Source: Dactylosporangium siamense (GTDB taxonomy: Bacteria > Actinomycetota > Actinomycetes > Mycobacteriales > Micromonosporaceae). Taken from it: a stretch of DNA of 64,000 nucleotides. The DNA is taken from positions 1 through 64,000 of the forward strand of contig NZ_BONQ01000035.1 in the NCBI RefSeq assembly GCF_016862795.1. Direction: 5' to 3'. How positions within the stretch are numbered: the stretch's first letter is position 1; each line of letters opens with the position of its first letter. The position numbers were made by a program, and so were the translations under genes. Of this stretch, positions 1 through 8,095 are shown one piece after another. The notes below the pieces were generated by a model. That model had not been told where the DNA came from. It searched no databases and saw nothing but the letters and a program-made list of their open reading frames with translations.

Positions 1-89
1 CCGCTGACGGTTCGGCCGCTGACGGTTCGGCCGCTGACGGTTCGGCCGCTGACGGTTCGGCCGCTGACGGTTCGGCCGCTGACGGTTCG
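1..89. repeat. 15-bp tandem repeat, six copies, in frame in lhr
   Basis: The unit ccgctgacggttcgg is repeated without a mismatch six times and may extend left of the window. In the lhr frame it reads ADGSA, so copy-number change by slippage would leave the reading frame intact. Confidence 0.95.
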
Positions 90-1274
90 GAAGTCGACGC
101 CGCAGGCGCGGGTGCCGCAAGCGCGGGCAGGGACAGTGCGGGCAGGGACAGCGCGGGCAGGGACAGCGCGGGCAGGGGCGGGGATCGGCGCGGTGGGGTG
201 CGGCCGGGTGAGGTGGGGAGCGGTGTTGTTCCGGCTGCGGCGGGGCGTGTGGAGGCGGGCGAGGTCGTGTCGCCGCCGATTCCGCTCGCCAGGCTGCGCA
301 GGGCCAAGGCAGCGCCGGGTGAGGGCTCGATCAGCGACACCCTGCGAGGGGTTGAGGCGTCGTTGCACGCCGGTGCGCCGGGCGGCGGGCGGCCGGTCTT
401 CGTCGGCGAGGCGGAGCTCCTCGACGCCGTGTGGGACCTGGTCTGGGCCGGGCTGTTGTCGAACGACACGCTCGGGCCGCTGCGGGCGAAGCTCGGCGGC
501 GGCGGCGGCGCACACCGGGCGAAGCCGGCCGCCCCGCGGTCGCGGTACCGGCGCACCGGCGTCGCGGCGGCACGAGCGTCGCTCGCGGTGGCCAGGTCCG
601 GGCCGCCGACCGGAGCGGGCCGGTGGCATCGGCTGCCCGACCGGGACCTCGACCCGACCCGCCGGGCGACTGCTAACGCCGAGCTGCTCCTGGAACGGCA
701 CGGGGTCGTCACGCGCGGAGCGGTGATGGCCGAGGACCTGCCGGGGGCGTTCGCCGGGGTGTATCCGGTGCTCGCCGCGATGGAGGAGCGCGGGGCCGCC
801 CGGCGCGGGTACTTCGTCGAAGGGCTGGGCGCCGCACAGTTCGCGCTGCCGGGTGCGGTCGACCGGCTGCGGGGCGGCACCGACACCCGCGACGCGCTGG
901 TGCTCGCGGCCACCGACCCCGCCAACCCGTACGGCGCGGCGCTGCCCTGGCCCGACAGGGTCGTCGACGCCGGTGACGGCGAGCGTTCCGGGCACCGGCC
1001 GGGCCGCAAGGCGGGCGCACTCGTCGTCACGGTCGGCGGCGACCTCGTCATCTACGTGGAGCGCGGCGGCCGGACCCTGCTGTCCTACGTCGAGGACACC
1101 GACCTGCTCGCCCTCGCCGCGAAGGCGCTCGCCGACGCGGTCCACGCCGGCGCCCTCGGCGCGATGTCGGTCGAGCGCGCCGACGGTGAGTCCATCCACG
1201 CCTCGGCCCTCGGCGACGCACTGTCCGCTGCCGGCTTCCGGACCACACCGAAAGGCCTCCGCCTGCGGAACTGA
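1..1274 (+). CDS. lhr: ATP-dependent helicase Lhr, C-terminal part (5' end outside window)
   Basis: The frame is open from base 3 and runs off the left edge, so this is the end of a larger gene and the GTG at 198 is not a genuine start. From the WHRLPD stretch near base 625 to the stop it matches the C-terminus of Lhr-type superfamily 2 DNA-repair helicases (ANAELLLERHGVVTRGAV, EGLGAAQFALPGAVDRLR), which are usually about 1,500 residues; the helicase motifs themselves lie upstream. Between the domains sits a low-complexity linker with six ADGSA repeats (bases 1-89) followed by three AGRDS repeats (123-167). Assignment rests on family pattern recognition; the linker expansion is directly visible. 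Confidence 0.85.
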   Translation, partial: ADGSAADGSAADGSAADGSAADGSAADGSEVDAAGAGAASAGRDSAGRDSAGRDSAGRGGDRRGGVRPGEVGSGVVPAAAGRVEAGEVVSPPIPLARLRRAKAAPGEGSISDTLRGVEASLHAGAPGGGRPVFVGEAELLDAVWDLVWAGLLSNDTLGPLRAKLGGGGGAHRAKPAAPRSRYRRTGVAAARASLAVARSGPPTGAGRWHRLPDRDLDPTRRATANAELLLERHGVVTRGAVMAEDLPGAFAGVYPVLAAMEERGAARRGYFVEGLGAAQFALPGAVDRLRGGTDTRDALVLAATDPANPYGAALPWPDRVVDAGDGERSGHRPGRKAGALVVTVGGDLVIYVERGGRTLLSYVEDTDLLALAAKALADAVHAGALGAMSVERADGESIHASALGDALSAAGFRTTPKGLRLRN

Positions 1275-1389
1275 ACCACACCACCTGCGGCCCCGGCCAC
1301 ACTCCGCGAAGACCTGGGCCACGGCGCGCTCCCGCAGTGGAGCCGCAGATACGGCAACGACCACAAGGACAGAGCAAGGAGGCGGCACG

Positions 1390-1860
1390 GTGACCGGGTC
1401 GACAGGCGAGGGACGGACGTCGGTGTTCGAGTACGCCGGTGGCACGCCGGCGTTCCAGGCGTTGGCGGCGGCACTGCATGAGCGGTGTCTCGCCGATCCG
1501 GTGCTCAACCATCCGTTCTCGCACGAAGGGCAGCACCCTGAGCATGTCCAGCGGCTCGGGACGTACCTGGCCGAGGTGTTCGGGGGGCCACCGGCGTACA
1601 CGCAGACGTGCGGCACCCACTTCGGGATGCTCGACCTGCACGCCCGGATGGGCGCCGACGATGACCTCGGCGAGAGGTTCGTGCGTTGCTTCGTGCTCGC
1701 CTGCGACGACGCCGGCCTACCTGCCGACCCGGAGTTCCGGAAGGCGTTACGCGACTACATGACCTGGGCCGCGGGCGATGTCATGCAGTACTCACCGCAG
1801 GACTCCCAGGTGCCCATCGACGTCCGGATGCCGCACTGGACCTGGGAGGGACCCCGCTGA
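1390..1860 (+). CDS. Truncated-haemoglobin-like globin
   Basis: Small haem protein of 156 residues in the truncated-globin superfamily, expected in the cytoplasm; whether it handles O2, NO or another ligand cannot be read from sequence. The family pattern is visible (FEYAGG, DPVLNHPFSH, HPEHVQRLGTYLAEVFGGP), followed by H77 and H84, one of which should be the proximal haem ligand. The GTG start was chosen because AGGAGG lies at 1377-1382, seven bases upstream. It stands alone between lhr and a converging acetyltransferase gene, with a long hairpin downstream that can end its transcript. Confidence 0.8.
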   Translation: MTGSTGEGRTSVFEYAGGTPAFQALAAALHERCLADPVLNHPFSHEGQHPEHVQRLGTYLAEVFGGPPAYTQTCGTHFGMLDLHARMGADDDLGERFVRCFVLACDDAGLPADPEFRKALRDYMTWAAGDVMQYSPQDSQVPIDVRMPHWTWEGPR

Positions 1861-2382
1861 CGACCTCCGGCCCGGGGGCTCGGGTGGCACCGCGACCCCG
1901 GTGGATCGAGGCTGTCGGCGGCGCGTAACCCCGGCGTGGGCGCCAGCACCTCGACCATGTCGTGGCCAGTGAGCTGTAACGCGGCAAGGACAGTTTTCGC
2001 CAACCGGGAACAGGCGGCGCGGGCCGGCAGCGGCGATCCGCGACAACCCGAAGGATGTTCGGTGTCAGGGCCCTGGGGGATCCTTCGGGTTGTCGCGAGC
2101 GGCTCCACGTGCACCGCCAGAGACGCGCGGTGCGACTCAGTGCCCGGCCACCATGGACTCCGGCGAGGCGCCCTGGGCGAAGACTGCCCCGCGAGCGCGA
2201 CCCCGAGTGAAGGCACTCCTGCGTCTGGGCGCGGCCCGGGCGAAGGCACCCTAGGCGAACGCGGCCCGAGCGGACGCACCGCGGGCCAGGCGGCCCCGAG
2301 CGGACGCACCCCGGGCCAGGACGCCCCGGGCGAAGCTAGACCGGTCAATCCGGCGGGCGACGAACGGCGGGCGGCGGGCGGG
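1861..2382. other. 522-base convergent gap: hairpin plus degenerate GC-rich repeats
   Basis: No convincing gene is seen. The middle holds a perfect 18-bp inverted repeat (2039-2097). From about 2190 to 2340 there are imperfect GC-rich repeats built on agcggacgcacc and ccgggc units, similar in style to the repeats inside the neighbouring acetyltransferase gene. The rest shows nothing I can name. Confidence 0.7.
2039..2097. terminator. 18-bp perfect inverted repeat, probable bidirectional terminator
   Basis: The arms cgcgacaacccgaaggat (2039-2056) and its exact complement (2080-2097) flank a 23-base loop that itself contains the palindrome cagggccctg. It lies between two convergent genes (globin and acetyltransferase), the place expected for a shared terminator; there is no T-tract, which is common in high-GC actinobacteria. 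Confidence 0.6.
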
Positions 2383-3237
2383 TCAGGCCGGCGATGCTCC
2401 GGTGAGGTGTTCGAGCTGGATGATCGCGTCACCGTCGTGGAGGTGGGCGACGCGGCCGGTCGGCGTGTACCCGGCGGCGGCGTAGAGCCGCTGGGCACGG
2501 CTGTTGGACTGCCGGGTCCACAACGTCGTGCGGGTCCAGCCGAGGGCGTTGACCGCTCGGAGGAGTTGCTGGCCGTAGCCGTTCGACCAGTAGGAGGGAT
2601 GCACGAACACCATCGACACGTGCCCGTAGCCAGGAACCGGTTCGCCGGTGCCGTCGTCGGCGCGGCCTGGCTCGACCAGTGCCATGCCGACCACCACCTC
2701 AGGTCCGACAACCTCGTCCCCGAAGCCGTCCGACGCCGCGGCAAGGTCAGCGGGGGCAAGGTCAGCGGGGGCAAGGCTGGCGGAGGCAAGGGCATCGGAG
2801 CCAACAACGGCGGGAGCAACGGCATCGGAGGCGACGGCATCCGGGGCAACAACGGCGGAGGCAACGGCGGCCGGGCGAACCATGGCGGCCGGCACGCCAG
2901 CGGACACACCCGCAGCGGCGGACACGCCAGCGGACGCACCCGCCGCAGCATCCGCAGCGGCGGACGCACCAGAAGCGGTAGACGCACCCGCGGCGGCAGA
3001 CGCACCGGAAGCGGTGGACGCACCCGTGGCGGGGGTCAGCGTGGCGGGAGACGGGGTGGCCCGGGGCAGGGTGGCTACCAGGACGGTTGCGTCGGGGGCG
3101 GTGAGCTTCTCGCGGACGCGGGTCAGTCGGGACGCAGTCGGGGGCAGGCCGCGGGCGGCGTTCGCCGCGTGCCAGACCTCCACGGCGGCGGGCAGGTCGC
3201 CGGGCAGCGCGGCGCGCACATCGCTCATCGTCACCAT
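2383..3237 (-). CDS. GNAT-family acetyltransferase with long Ala-rich insert
   Basis: Acyl-CoA-dependent N-acetyltransferase of the GNAT fold, substrate unknown. The C-terminal half has the acetyl-CoA binding segment (VSMVFVHPSYWSNGYGQQLL) and the closing strand region (NSRAQRLYAAAGYTPTG); the N-terminal beta1-alpha2 part is residues 1-57. Between them about 110 residues are almost only Ala, Ser, Gly, Val and Pro in repeating GAS/ASGASA and AVAS/DAVA blocks, far more than the family needs (284 residues against about 150-170). ATG 3237 overlaps the stop of the glycosidase by seven bases, implying coupled translation; ATG 3228 is an alternative. Confidence 0.75.
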   Translation of the reverse strand: MVTMSDVRAALPGDLPAAVEVWHAANAARGLPPTASRLTRVREKLTAPDATVLVATLPRATPSPATLTPATGASTASGASAAAGASTASGASAAADAAAGASAGVSAAAGVSAGVPAAMVRPAAVASAVVAPDAVASDAVAPAVVGSDALASASLAPADLAPADLAAASDGFGDEVVGPEVVVGMALVEPGRADDGTGEPVPGYGHVSMVFVHPSYWSNGYGQQLLRAVNALGWTRTTLWTRQSNSRAQRLYAAAGYTPTGRVAHLHDGDAIIQLEHLTGASPA

Positions 3238-4427
3238 TGAAGCACCTGGCGGGTCACCGGGGTCACTTGCTGGCAGAGGGCGGGGCGGGGCCAGGTGACG
3301 TCGCGCAGTTCGTCGGCGTACGTGCGCCAGTAGTGGCCGCTGCCGTCGTAGTCGAAGTAGGCGTGCGACTCGTAGGCGACGCGGTGCAGCGGATCCCGGA
3401 TCCAGGCTCGCGGGTGCATGAGGCCCCAGGACGGCGGGCCCATCGGGATGTAGCCGCTGACGAGCAGGGCACGGCGGTCGCCGGTGGCGCGGATCGCGTC
3501 GACGGACTGCTGGGCGGCGCGTTCCCAGAGCAGGGCGCCGGCCCGGCCGTCGGCGGCGAGGCGGGTCGGCTCGTTGAGCAGGCCGAGGCCGATGACGGAG
3601 GGGTTGTCGGCCTCGACGGCCATGCGGCGCCAGAAGTCGGCCAGTGCGGTGGTGGGGAGGCCGGGGCCGCCGAGGCGCAGCAGGGTCTGCTGGTGGGGGC
3701 CGCCGCCGAGGGCGAAGTCGCCGTACCCGTGCAGGTCCAGCACGACCAGGAGACCGGCGTCGCGGGCGTGGTCGAGGGCGGCGCGGACCCGGGCGACCTC
3801 GGTGGCGGAGAGGGGGCCGAAGGGGGTCGGCTGGAGGCGTTCCCAGTTGACCGCGAGGCGGACCAGCCGGACGCCGCGGCCGGCGAGGAACTCGTAGCTC
3901 TGCGGGGTCTCGTACGTGTAGTCGTGGCCGTACCGGCCGGGGTTGGCGCTGCCGAAGCCGCCGTTCACCTCGGAGGTGGCGAAGGAGCCGGCGGCCAGGT
4001 TGACGCCGCGGAGGTAGCCGGCGGCGGTGCCGTGGCGTTCGACGACGCGCGCCTGCGGGCCGGGGACGTCGACGTCCATGCCGTGTGCGACGGGGCGGTA
4101 GACGGCCATCGGGTAGTTGGCCGGCCAGGTGCCGGCCGCCCAGGCCGTGACGGGCAGGCCGATCGCGTCGGCGGCCGAATACCAGGCCTCGGCGACCCCG
4201 GTCCACTGCTGCGCGTCGCGGTCGGCGGGCCAGCCGATCTCGCCGATGAAACCGGTCGCGTCGTTGCGGCGCAGCCACGCCGAGAAGTTGGCCAGGCCGG
4301 CGACGGCCCTGGCCTGGACCAGGTCCGTCGTGCACACCGTCTGTTCGGGACGAGGCCAGGTCACTGGTACGAGCAGCGCCGTCACGAGCAACAGCACCAT
4401 CGCCAGCGCCGGAGCTTTGCGCACCAC
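3231..4427 (-). CDS. Exported GH5-like glycoside hydrolase, circularly permuted
   Basis: Retaining beta-glycanase-like (cellulase-type, GH5) TIM-barrel of 398 residues behind a hydrophobic N-terminal export signal or anchor (residues about 8-20). Unusually, the segment that normally ends a GH5 domain comes first: WLRRND, the nucleophile motif GEIGWP (E63) and VTAWAAGTWPANYP. Only then comes the normal beginning of the domain (GVNLAAG, residue 141), the WERLQP and LDLHGYGD strands, the acid/base motif NEP (E286) and the YESHAYFDYDGSG strand at the end. The peptide VTWPRP occurs at both termini (residues 22-27 and 377-382). Start GTG 4427 (or 4424) was chosen for the signal sequence. Substrate is not predictable. 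Confidence 0.8.
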   Translation of the reverse strand: MVRKAPALAMVLLLVTALLVPVTWPRPEQTVCTTDLVQARAVAGLANFSAWLRRNDATGFIGEIGWPADRDAQQWTGVAEAWYSAADAIGLPVTAWAAGTWPANYPMAVYRPVAHGMDVDVPGPQARVVERHGTAAGYLRGVNLAAGSFATSEVNGGFGSANPGRYGHDYTYETPQSYEFLAGRGVRLVRLAVNWERLQPTPFGPLSATEVARVRAALDHARDAGLLVVLDLHGYGDFALGGGPHQQTLLRLGGPGLPTTALADFWRRMAVEADNPSVIGLGLLNEPTRLAADGRAGALLWERAAQQSVDAIRATGDRRALLVSGYIPMGPPSWGLMHPRAWIRDPLHRVAYESHAYFDYDGSGHYWRTYADELRDVTWPRPALCQQVTPVTRQVLQW

Positions 4428-4471
4428 CGCGTGGCACTGCCCGGGTGGGCTCCGGTCATGCGCGGCGAGGG

Positions 4472-5314
4472 TCAGGCCTTCTTGGCGACGCCTCCGTAGA
4501 CGGAGACCTGGGTGTCGGTGATGTCGGGCGACACGTGCTCGTCGGGGCGCCACTTCGTGACGAGGGGCAGGCCGGGCTCGACGAGCTCCAGGCCGGTGAA
4601 GAACCGGGCGATGTCGTCGTGCGGGCGGACCTGCATCGTCACGCCCTGGCGGGCGTAGATCGCGGCGACGTGCTCCCAGGCGACCGGGTCGAAGTCGCCG
4701 GTCAGGTGGGACAGCGCCAGGTAGCTGCCGGGCGGCAGGGCGTCGAGCAGATCCTGGACGATCGCATAGGGCTCGTCGGCGTCACCCACGAAGTGCAGGA
4801 TCGCGATCAGCAGCAGTGCCACCGGCTGGTCGAAGTCGATGACGTCGCGCAGCTGCGGCGAGTCGAGGATGCGGCGCACGTCGCGCAGGTCGGCGTCGAT
4901 GTACTCGGTGCGGCCCTCGGGCTTGCTGGTGAGCAGGGCGCGGGCGTGGGCCAGGACGATCGGGTCGTTGTCGACGTAGACGACCCGGGAGTCGGCGGCG
5001 ATCGCCTGGGCGACCTCGTGCACGTTGGGTGACGTCGGGATGCCGGTGCCGATGTCGAGGAACTGGCGGATGCCTGCCTCGCCGGCCAGATACTCCACGG
5101 CGCGGCGGAGGAAGGCCCGGTTCTCCCGCGGGGGGATGCGGCTGTTGGGGTTGGCGCGCAGGCCCGCCTCGGCGGCGCCCCGGTCGGCGGGGAAGTTGTC
5201 CTTGCCGCCCAGCAGGAAGTCATAGACCCGGGCCGGGTGCGGACGGTCGGTCTGCAGGTCGACCGGCTCGCGGGTCTCCTCCGGCTTGGGCTTCATCCAG
5301 TCGGCGCCTGACAT
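4472..5314 (-). CDS. SAM-dependent methyltransferase, PF04672 (DUF574) type
   Basis: S-adenosylmethionine-dependent methyltransferase family abundant in actinobacteria and mostly uncharacterised. The N-terminal family signature (RPHPARVYDFLLGGKDNF) and the SAM-binding strand (FLDIGTGIPTSPNVHEVA) are plain, with VVYVDNDPIVLAHARALL as the acidic second strand. ATG 5314 is preferred over GTG 5320 because GGAG lies about ten bases before the former but too close to the latter. It follows the SAM hydroxide adenosyltransferase gene on the same strand with a gap of about 100 bases, so shared transcription is possible but unproven. Confidence 0.85.
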   Translation of the reverse strand: MSGADWMKPKPEETREPVDLQTDRPHPARVYDFLLGGKDNFPADRGAAEAGLRANPNSRIPPRENRAFLRRAVEYLAGEAGIRQFLDIGTGIPTSPNVHEVAQAIAADSRVVYVDNDPIVLAHARALLTSKPEGRTEYIDADLRDVRRILDSPQLRDVIDFDQPVALLLIAILHFVGDADEPYAIVQDLLDALPPGSYLALSHLTGDFDPVAWEHVAAIYARQGVTMQVRPHDDIARFFTGLELVEPGLPLVTKWRPDEHVSPDITDTQVSVYGGVAKKA

Positions 5315-5414
5315 GTCCACACTCCGCCACTTGTGATCCGCTTGGGCGTCCCCGGCCCGCCTGGATCATATGCCCGATCATCACCCTCGGTCACTATCGA
5401 ACACTGTCAGTGCA

Positions 5415-6194
5415 TCAACGAACACGCAAGGTCACATGGCTGCCGGCGGAGACGCCGAGCAGCGCGGCGGCGCTGCCGCCGTTGACGGCGACGGCGAGGT
5501 AGCCCGCGGAGTCGGTGAACACCACCAGGCCGCCGGGCGCGGCGTCGCCGAACGTGCCACCGGCCACCGCCGGCCGGCCGTCGACGGTCACGTCGGACCA
5601 CGCCACTCCAACAGCGACGGGAGCGGCGGAGGCCGCGACCGCGAGCTGCACATTGCCGAACCGGTCGACGGTGAGCACCTCTGCCGTGAAACCGTCCGGG
5701 AGGGTAAGCAGGAGCGGCGGCGGTAGTCGTACCAAATCCGCGGTCGCACTTCCAAGGGACGCCGGATCAGCGCCTTCGGCGAGGCGGGCGGCCGCCGGGG
5801 CGAAGATGTCGCGGCCGTGGAACGTGCGTGACGCGTCGGGGGCGGACCTGAGGTGCACGGCGCGGCGGATCCCGCCGAGGGCCTCCGCCGCGGGGATCAG
5901 CAGGCCGTTGTCGGGGCCGACGAGGAAGCCGCCGTCGGCCGCCTCGATCGCGATCGGCCGGCGCGCGGTGCCGACGCCCGGGTCGACGACGGCGAGGTGC
6001 ACGCCGCGCGGCAGCGACGGGACGGTCTGCGCGAGCACGTGCGCGCCACGGGTGACGTCGCCCGGCGGCACGAGGTGCGTCACGTCGATCACGCGCGCGT
6101 CGGGGGCCAGGCGGGCGATCACGCCGTGGCAGGCGGCGACGAACCCGTCCTCGAGCCCGTAGTCGGTGATGAAGGAGATCCAGCTGCGGCCCAT
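5415..6194 (-). CDS. SAM hydroxide adenosyltransferase (DUF62, chlorinase/fluorinase superfamily)
   Basis: Family members of the chlorinase/fluorinase fold without halogenating activity hydrolyse S-adenosylmethionine to adenosine and methionine. Visible motifs are FITDYG at the N-terminus, VVDPGVGT, VGPDNGLL, TFHGRDIFAP and DRFGNVQL; this set, with HGRD, is typical of the hydrolase branch rather than true halogenases. 259 residues is normal length. Its ATG lies only 18 bases from the ATG of the divergent LLM oxidoreductase, leaving room for leaderless transcription only. Confidence 0.85.
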   Translation of the reverse strand: MGRSWISFITDYGLEDGFVAACHGVIARLAPDARVIDVTHLVPPGDVTRGAHVLAQTVPSLPRGVHLAVVDPGVGTARRPIAIEAADGGFLVGPDNGLLIPAAEALGGIRRAVHLRSAPDASRTFHGRDIFAPAAARLAEGADPASLGSATADLVRLPPPLLLTLPDGFTAEVLTVDRFGNVQLAVAASAAPVAVGVAWSDVTVDGRPAVAGGTFGDAAPGGLVVFTDSAGYLAVAVNGGSAAALLGVSAGSHVTLRVR

Positions 6195-6199
6195 CAGGA

Positions 6200-6205
6200 T
6201 AGTGT
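6200..6205 (+). promoter_or_regulatory. -10 box TAGTGT, leaderless start of LLM oxidoreductase gene
   Basis: TAGTGT ends seven bases before ATG 6213 and no Shine-Dalgarno sequence fits in the 18-base divergent gap, so transcription probably starts at the A of the start codon. Confidence 0.5.
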
Positions 6206-6212
6206 CGGCTGC

Positions 6213-7148
6213 ATGCGGCTAGCAGTGTTCATCGAGCCCCAGCTCGGCGCCACGTACGAGGAGCAGCTCGCCTTCGCGCAACGGGCCGAGCGGCTCGGCT
6301 TCGAGGGGTTCTTCCGCTCGGACCACTACCTGGCGACGCGCGGCGGAGCGCCCGGGCCGACCGACTCGTGGGTGACGCTCGGCGCGCTCGCCCGCGAGAC
6401 CTCCACGATCCGGCTCGGCACGCTCGTGTCGTCGGCGACGTTCCGCTACCCGGGGCCGCTGGCCGTCGCGGTCGCGCAGGTCGACGCGATGAGTGGCGGC
6501 CGGGTGGAGCTGGGGCTGGGCACCGGCTGGTTCGAGCGGGAGCACGCGGCGTACGGGATCCCGTTCCCGCCCGTCGGCGAGCGGTTCGACCGGCTCGAGG
6601 AGCAGCTGGAGATCCTGACCGGGCTGTGGTCGACGCCGGAGGGTGACACGTTCAGCTTCGAGGGCCGCCACTACGACCTGGTCGACTCGCCCGCCCTGCC
6701 GAAGCCGGTGCAGCGGCCCGGGCCGCCGATCATCATCGGCGGCAAGGGGCTCAAGCGGACACCCCGGCTGGCGGCGCGGTTCGCCGACGAGTTCAACGTG
6801 CCGTTCTCCTCGCTCGCCGAGACCACCACGTCCTACGACCGGGTCGTCGCCGCGATCGAGGCCGAGGGGCGCGACGGGCGGGCGCCGATCGTGTTCTCGT
6901 TCGCGCAGACGATCGTGTGCGGCGCGACCGACGCCGAGGTCCGCCGCCGGGCCGAGTCGGCCGGGCTCGACCCGAACGGGCCATCGGCCTCCGGCGGGCA
7001 GCTGTACGGCACGCCGGCCCGCGTGGCGGAACAACTCGCCGACTTCGTGAAGGCCGGCGCATCGAGGGCGTTCCTTCAGATCCTCGACCTCCGGGACCTG
7101 GAGCAGCTGGATCTGATCGCGGCGGAGGTAGCGCCACTGCTGCCGTGA
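6213..7148 (+). CDS. LLM-class, probably F420-dependent oxidoreductase
   Basis: Luciferase-like monooxygenase fold of 311 residues; actinobacterial members with this profile use coenzyme F420 for hydride transfer, substrate unknown. Motifs seen: FFRSDHYLA near the N-terminus, TSTIRLGTLVSSATFRYPG, QVDAMSGGRVELGLGTGW, and PGPPIIIGG. The ATG start coincides with a leaderless promoter. It is read away from the SAM hydrolase gene and towards nei, which starts 18 bases after its stop, so the two may be co-transcribed. Confidence 0.85.
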   Translation: MRLAVFIEPQLGATYEEQLAFAQRAERLGFEGFFRSDHYLATRGGAPGPTDSWVTLGALARETSTIRLGTLVSSATFRYPGPLAVAVAQVDAMSGGRVELGLGTGWFEREHAAYGIPFPPVGERFDRLEEQLEILTGLWSTPEGDTFSFEGRHYDLVDSPALPKPVQRPGPPIIIGGKGLKRTPRLAARFADEFNVPFSSLAETTTSYDRVVAAIEAEGRDGRAPIVFSFAQTIVCGATDAEVRRRAESAGLDPNGPSASGGQLYGTPARVAEQLADFVKAGASRAFLQILDLRDLEQLDLIAAEVAPLLP

Positions 7149-7166
7149 CGGGGGCAAGATGGTGGC

Positions 7167-7976
7167 GTGCCCGAAGGCGACACCGTCTGGAACACCGCCC
7201 GCGTGCTCGCCGAGGCGATCGAAGGCCAGGTCCTCACCCGTAGCGACTTCCGCGTGCCCAAACTCGCGACCGTCGATCTGACCGGCTGGCTGGTGAAGGA
7301 GTCCGCCAGCTACGGCAAGCATCTGTTGCTGCGCCTGACCCGGGCGGACAGGGCGATGACGCTCCACTCTCATCTGCGGATGGACGGGGCGTGGCGGGTG
7401 TACCAGCCGGGCGAGCGCTGGACCGGGCGCCCCGCGCATCTCATCCGGGTGGCCCTGCACGCCCCCTTGGCCGTCGCCGTCGGCTTCCACCTGCACGAGC
7501 TCGCGATCGTGCCGACCGCCGAGGAGCACCGGCTCATCGGGCACCTCGGGCCGGACCTGATGGGCGACGGCTGGGACCCCGCGCTCGCCGTCGCGCGGCT
7601 GGCCGAACGGCCCGACCGGCCCATCGCCGACGCCCTGCTCGACCAGCGCAACCTCGCCGGGATCGGCAACCTGTACAAGGCGGAGGTGCTGTTCCTGCGC
7701 GGGGTCAACCCGTTCACCGAGACCGGCGCGGTGCCGGACCTGCCGGCGCTGGTGGACCTCGCGAACCGGCTGCTGAACTCCAACCGGGGCCGCTGGACCC
7801 AGACGACCACCGGGTCGCTGCGCCGGGGCGAGACGAACTGGGTGTTCGAGCGGGCCGGCCGGCAGTGCCGCCGGTGCGGGACCACGATCGAACGCTGGAC
7901 CGGCGGCGATCATGACCGGATCACCTACTGGTGTCCGCACTGCCAGCCGGTTGTCGCCGCGCCACCTGGCCCGTAG
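7167..7976 (+). CDS. nei: Fpg/Nei-family DNA glycosylase/AP lyase
   Basis: Base-excision repair enzyme removing oxidised bases and cutting the abasic site. The start (GTG 7167) gives the essential MPEGDT N-terminus, with Pro2 as the catalytic nucleophile and Glu3. The helix-two-turn-helix region reads DQRNLAGIGNLYKAE, and a four-cysteine zinc finger closes the protein (CRRCG and CPHCQ). 269 residues is normal for the Nei2 group. It follows the LLM gene closely. Confidence 0.9.
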   Translation: MPEGDTVWNTARVLAEAIEGQVLTRSDFRVPKLATVDLTGWLVKESASYGKHLLLRLTRADRAMTLHSHLRMDGAWRVYQPGERWTGRPAHLIRVALHAPLAVAVGFHLHELAIVPTAEEHRLIGHLGPDLMGDGWDPALAVARLAERPDRPIADALLDQRNLAGIGNLYKAEVLFLRGVNPFTETGAVPDLPALVDLANRLLNSNRGRWTQTTTGSLRRGETNWVFERAGRQCRRCGTTIERWTGGDHDRITYWCPHCQPVVAAPPGP

Positions 7977-7984
7977 GCTGCGAA

Positions 7985-8078
7985 CCCGCTGGTCAAAGCG
8001 CGATTCGCGCCGTGCGCGAAGCGCAGAGCGATTCGCGCGGAGCGCGAGGCACAGAGCGCGGAGCGCGAAGTACGAAGG
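7985..8078. repeat. Degenerate gcgcgaagcgcagagcg-type repeats upstream of the chitin-binding-like gene
   Basis: Short imperfect copies of agcgcgattcgcgc and gagcgcgaag are packed into about 95 bases between nei and the next start. gcgcgattcgcgc is itself nearly palindromic. The style resembles the agcg-rich start cassettes found near 37.1 and 45.9 kb. Confidence 0.6.
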
Positions 8079-8095
8079 CGTTGGGGAGAGCGGAC

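Noticed and set aside
1-89. CRISPR-like repeat array
   Set aside because: The 15-bp units are contiguous without spacers and code in frame within lhr.
198-1274. Independent gene starting at GTG 198
   Set aside because: The frame is open from base 3 and the product is clearly the C-terminus of Lhr, so the start is inside the gene.
1936-3240. 434-codon plus-strand frame through the convergent gap and the acetyltransferase
   Set aside because: Composition follows the repeats (Gly/Arg/Ser/Asn) and it runs antisense to the acetyl-CoA motif.
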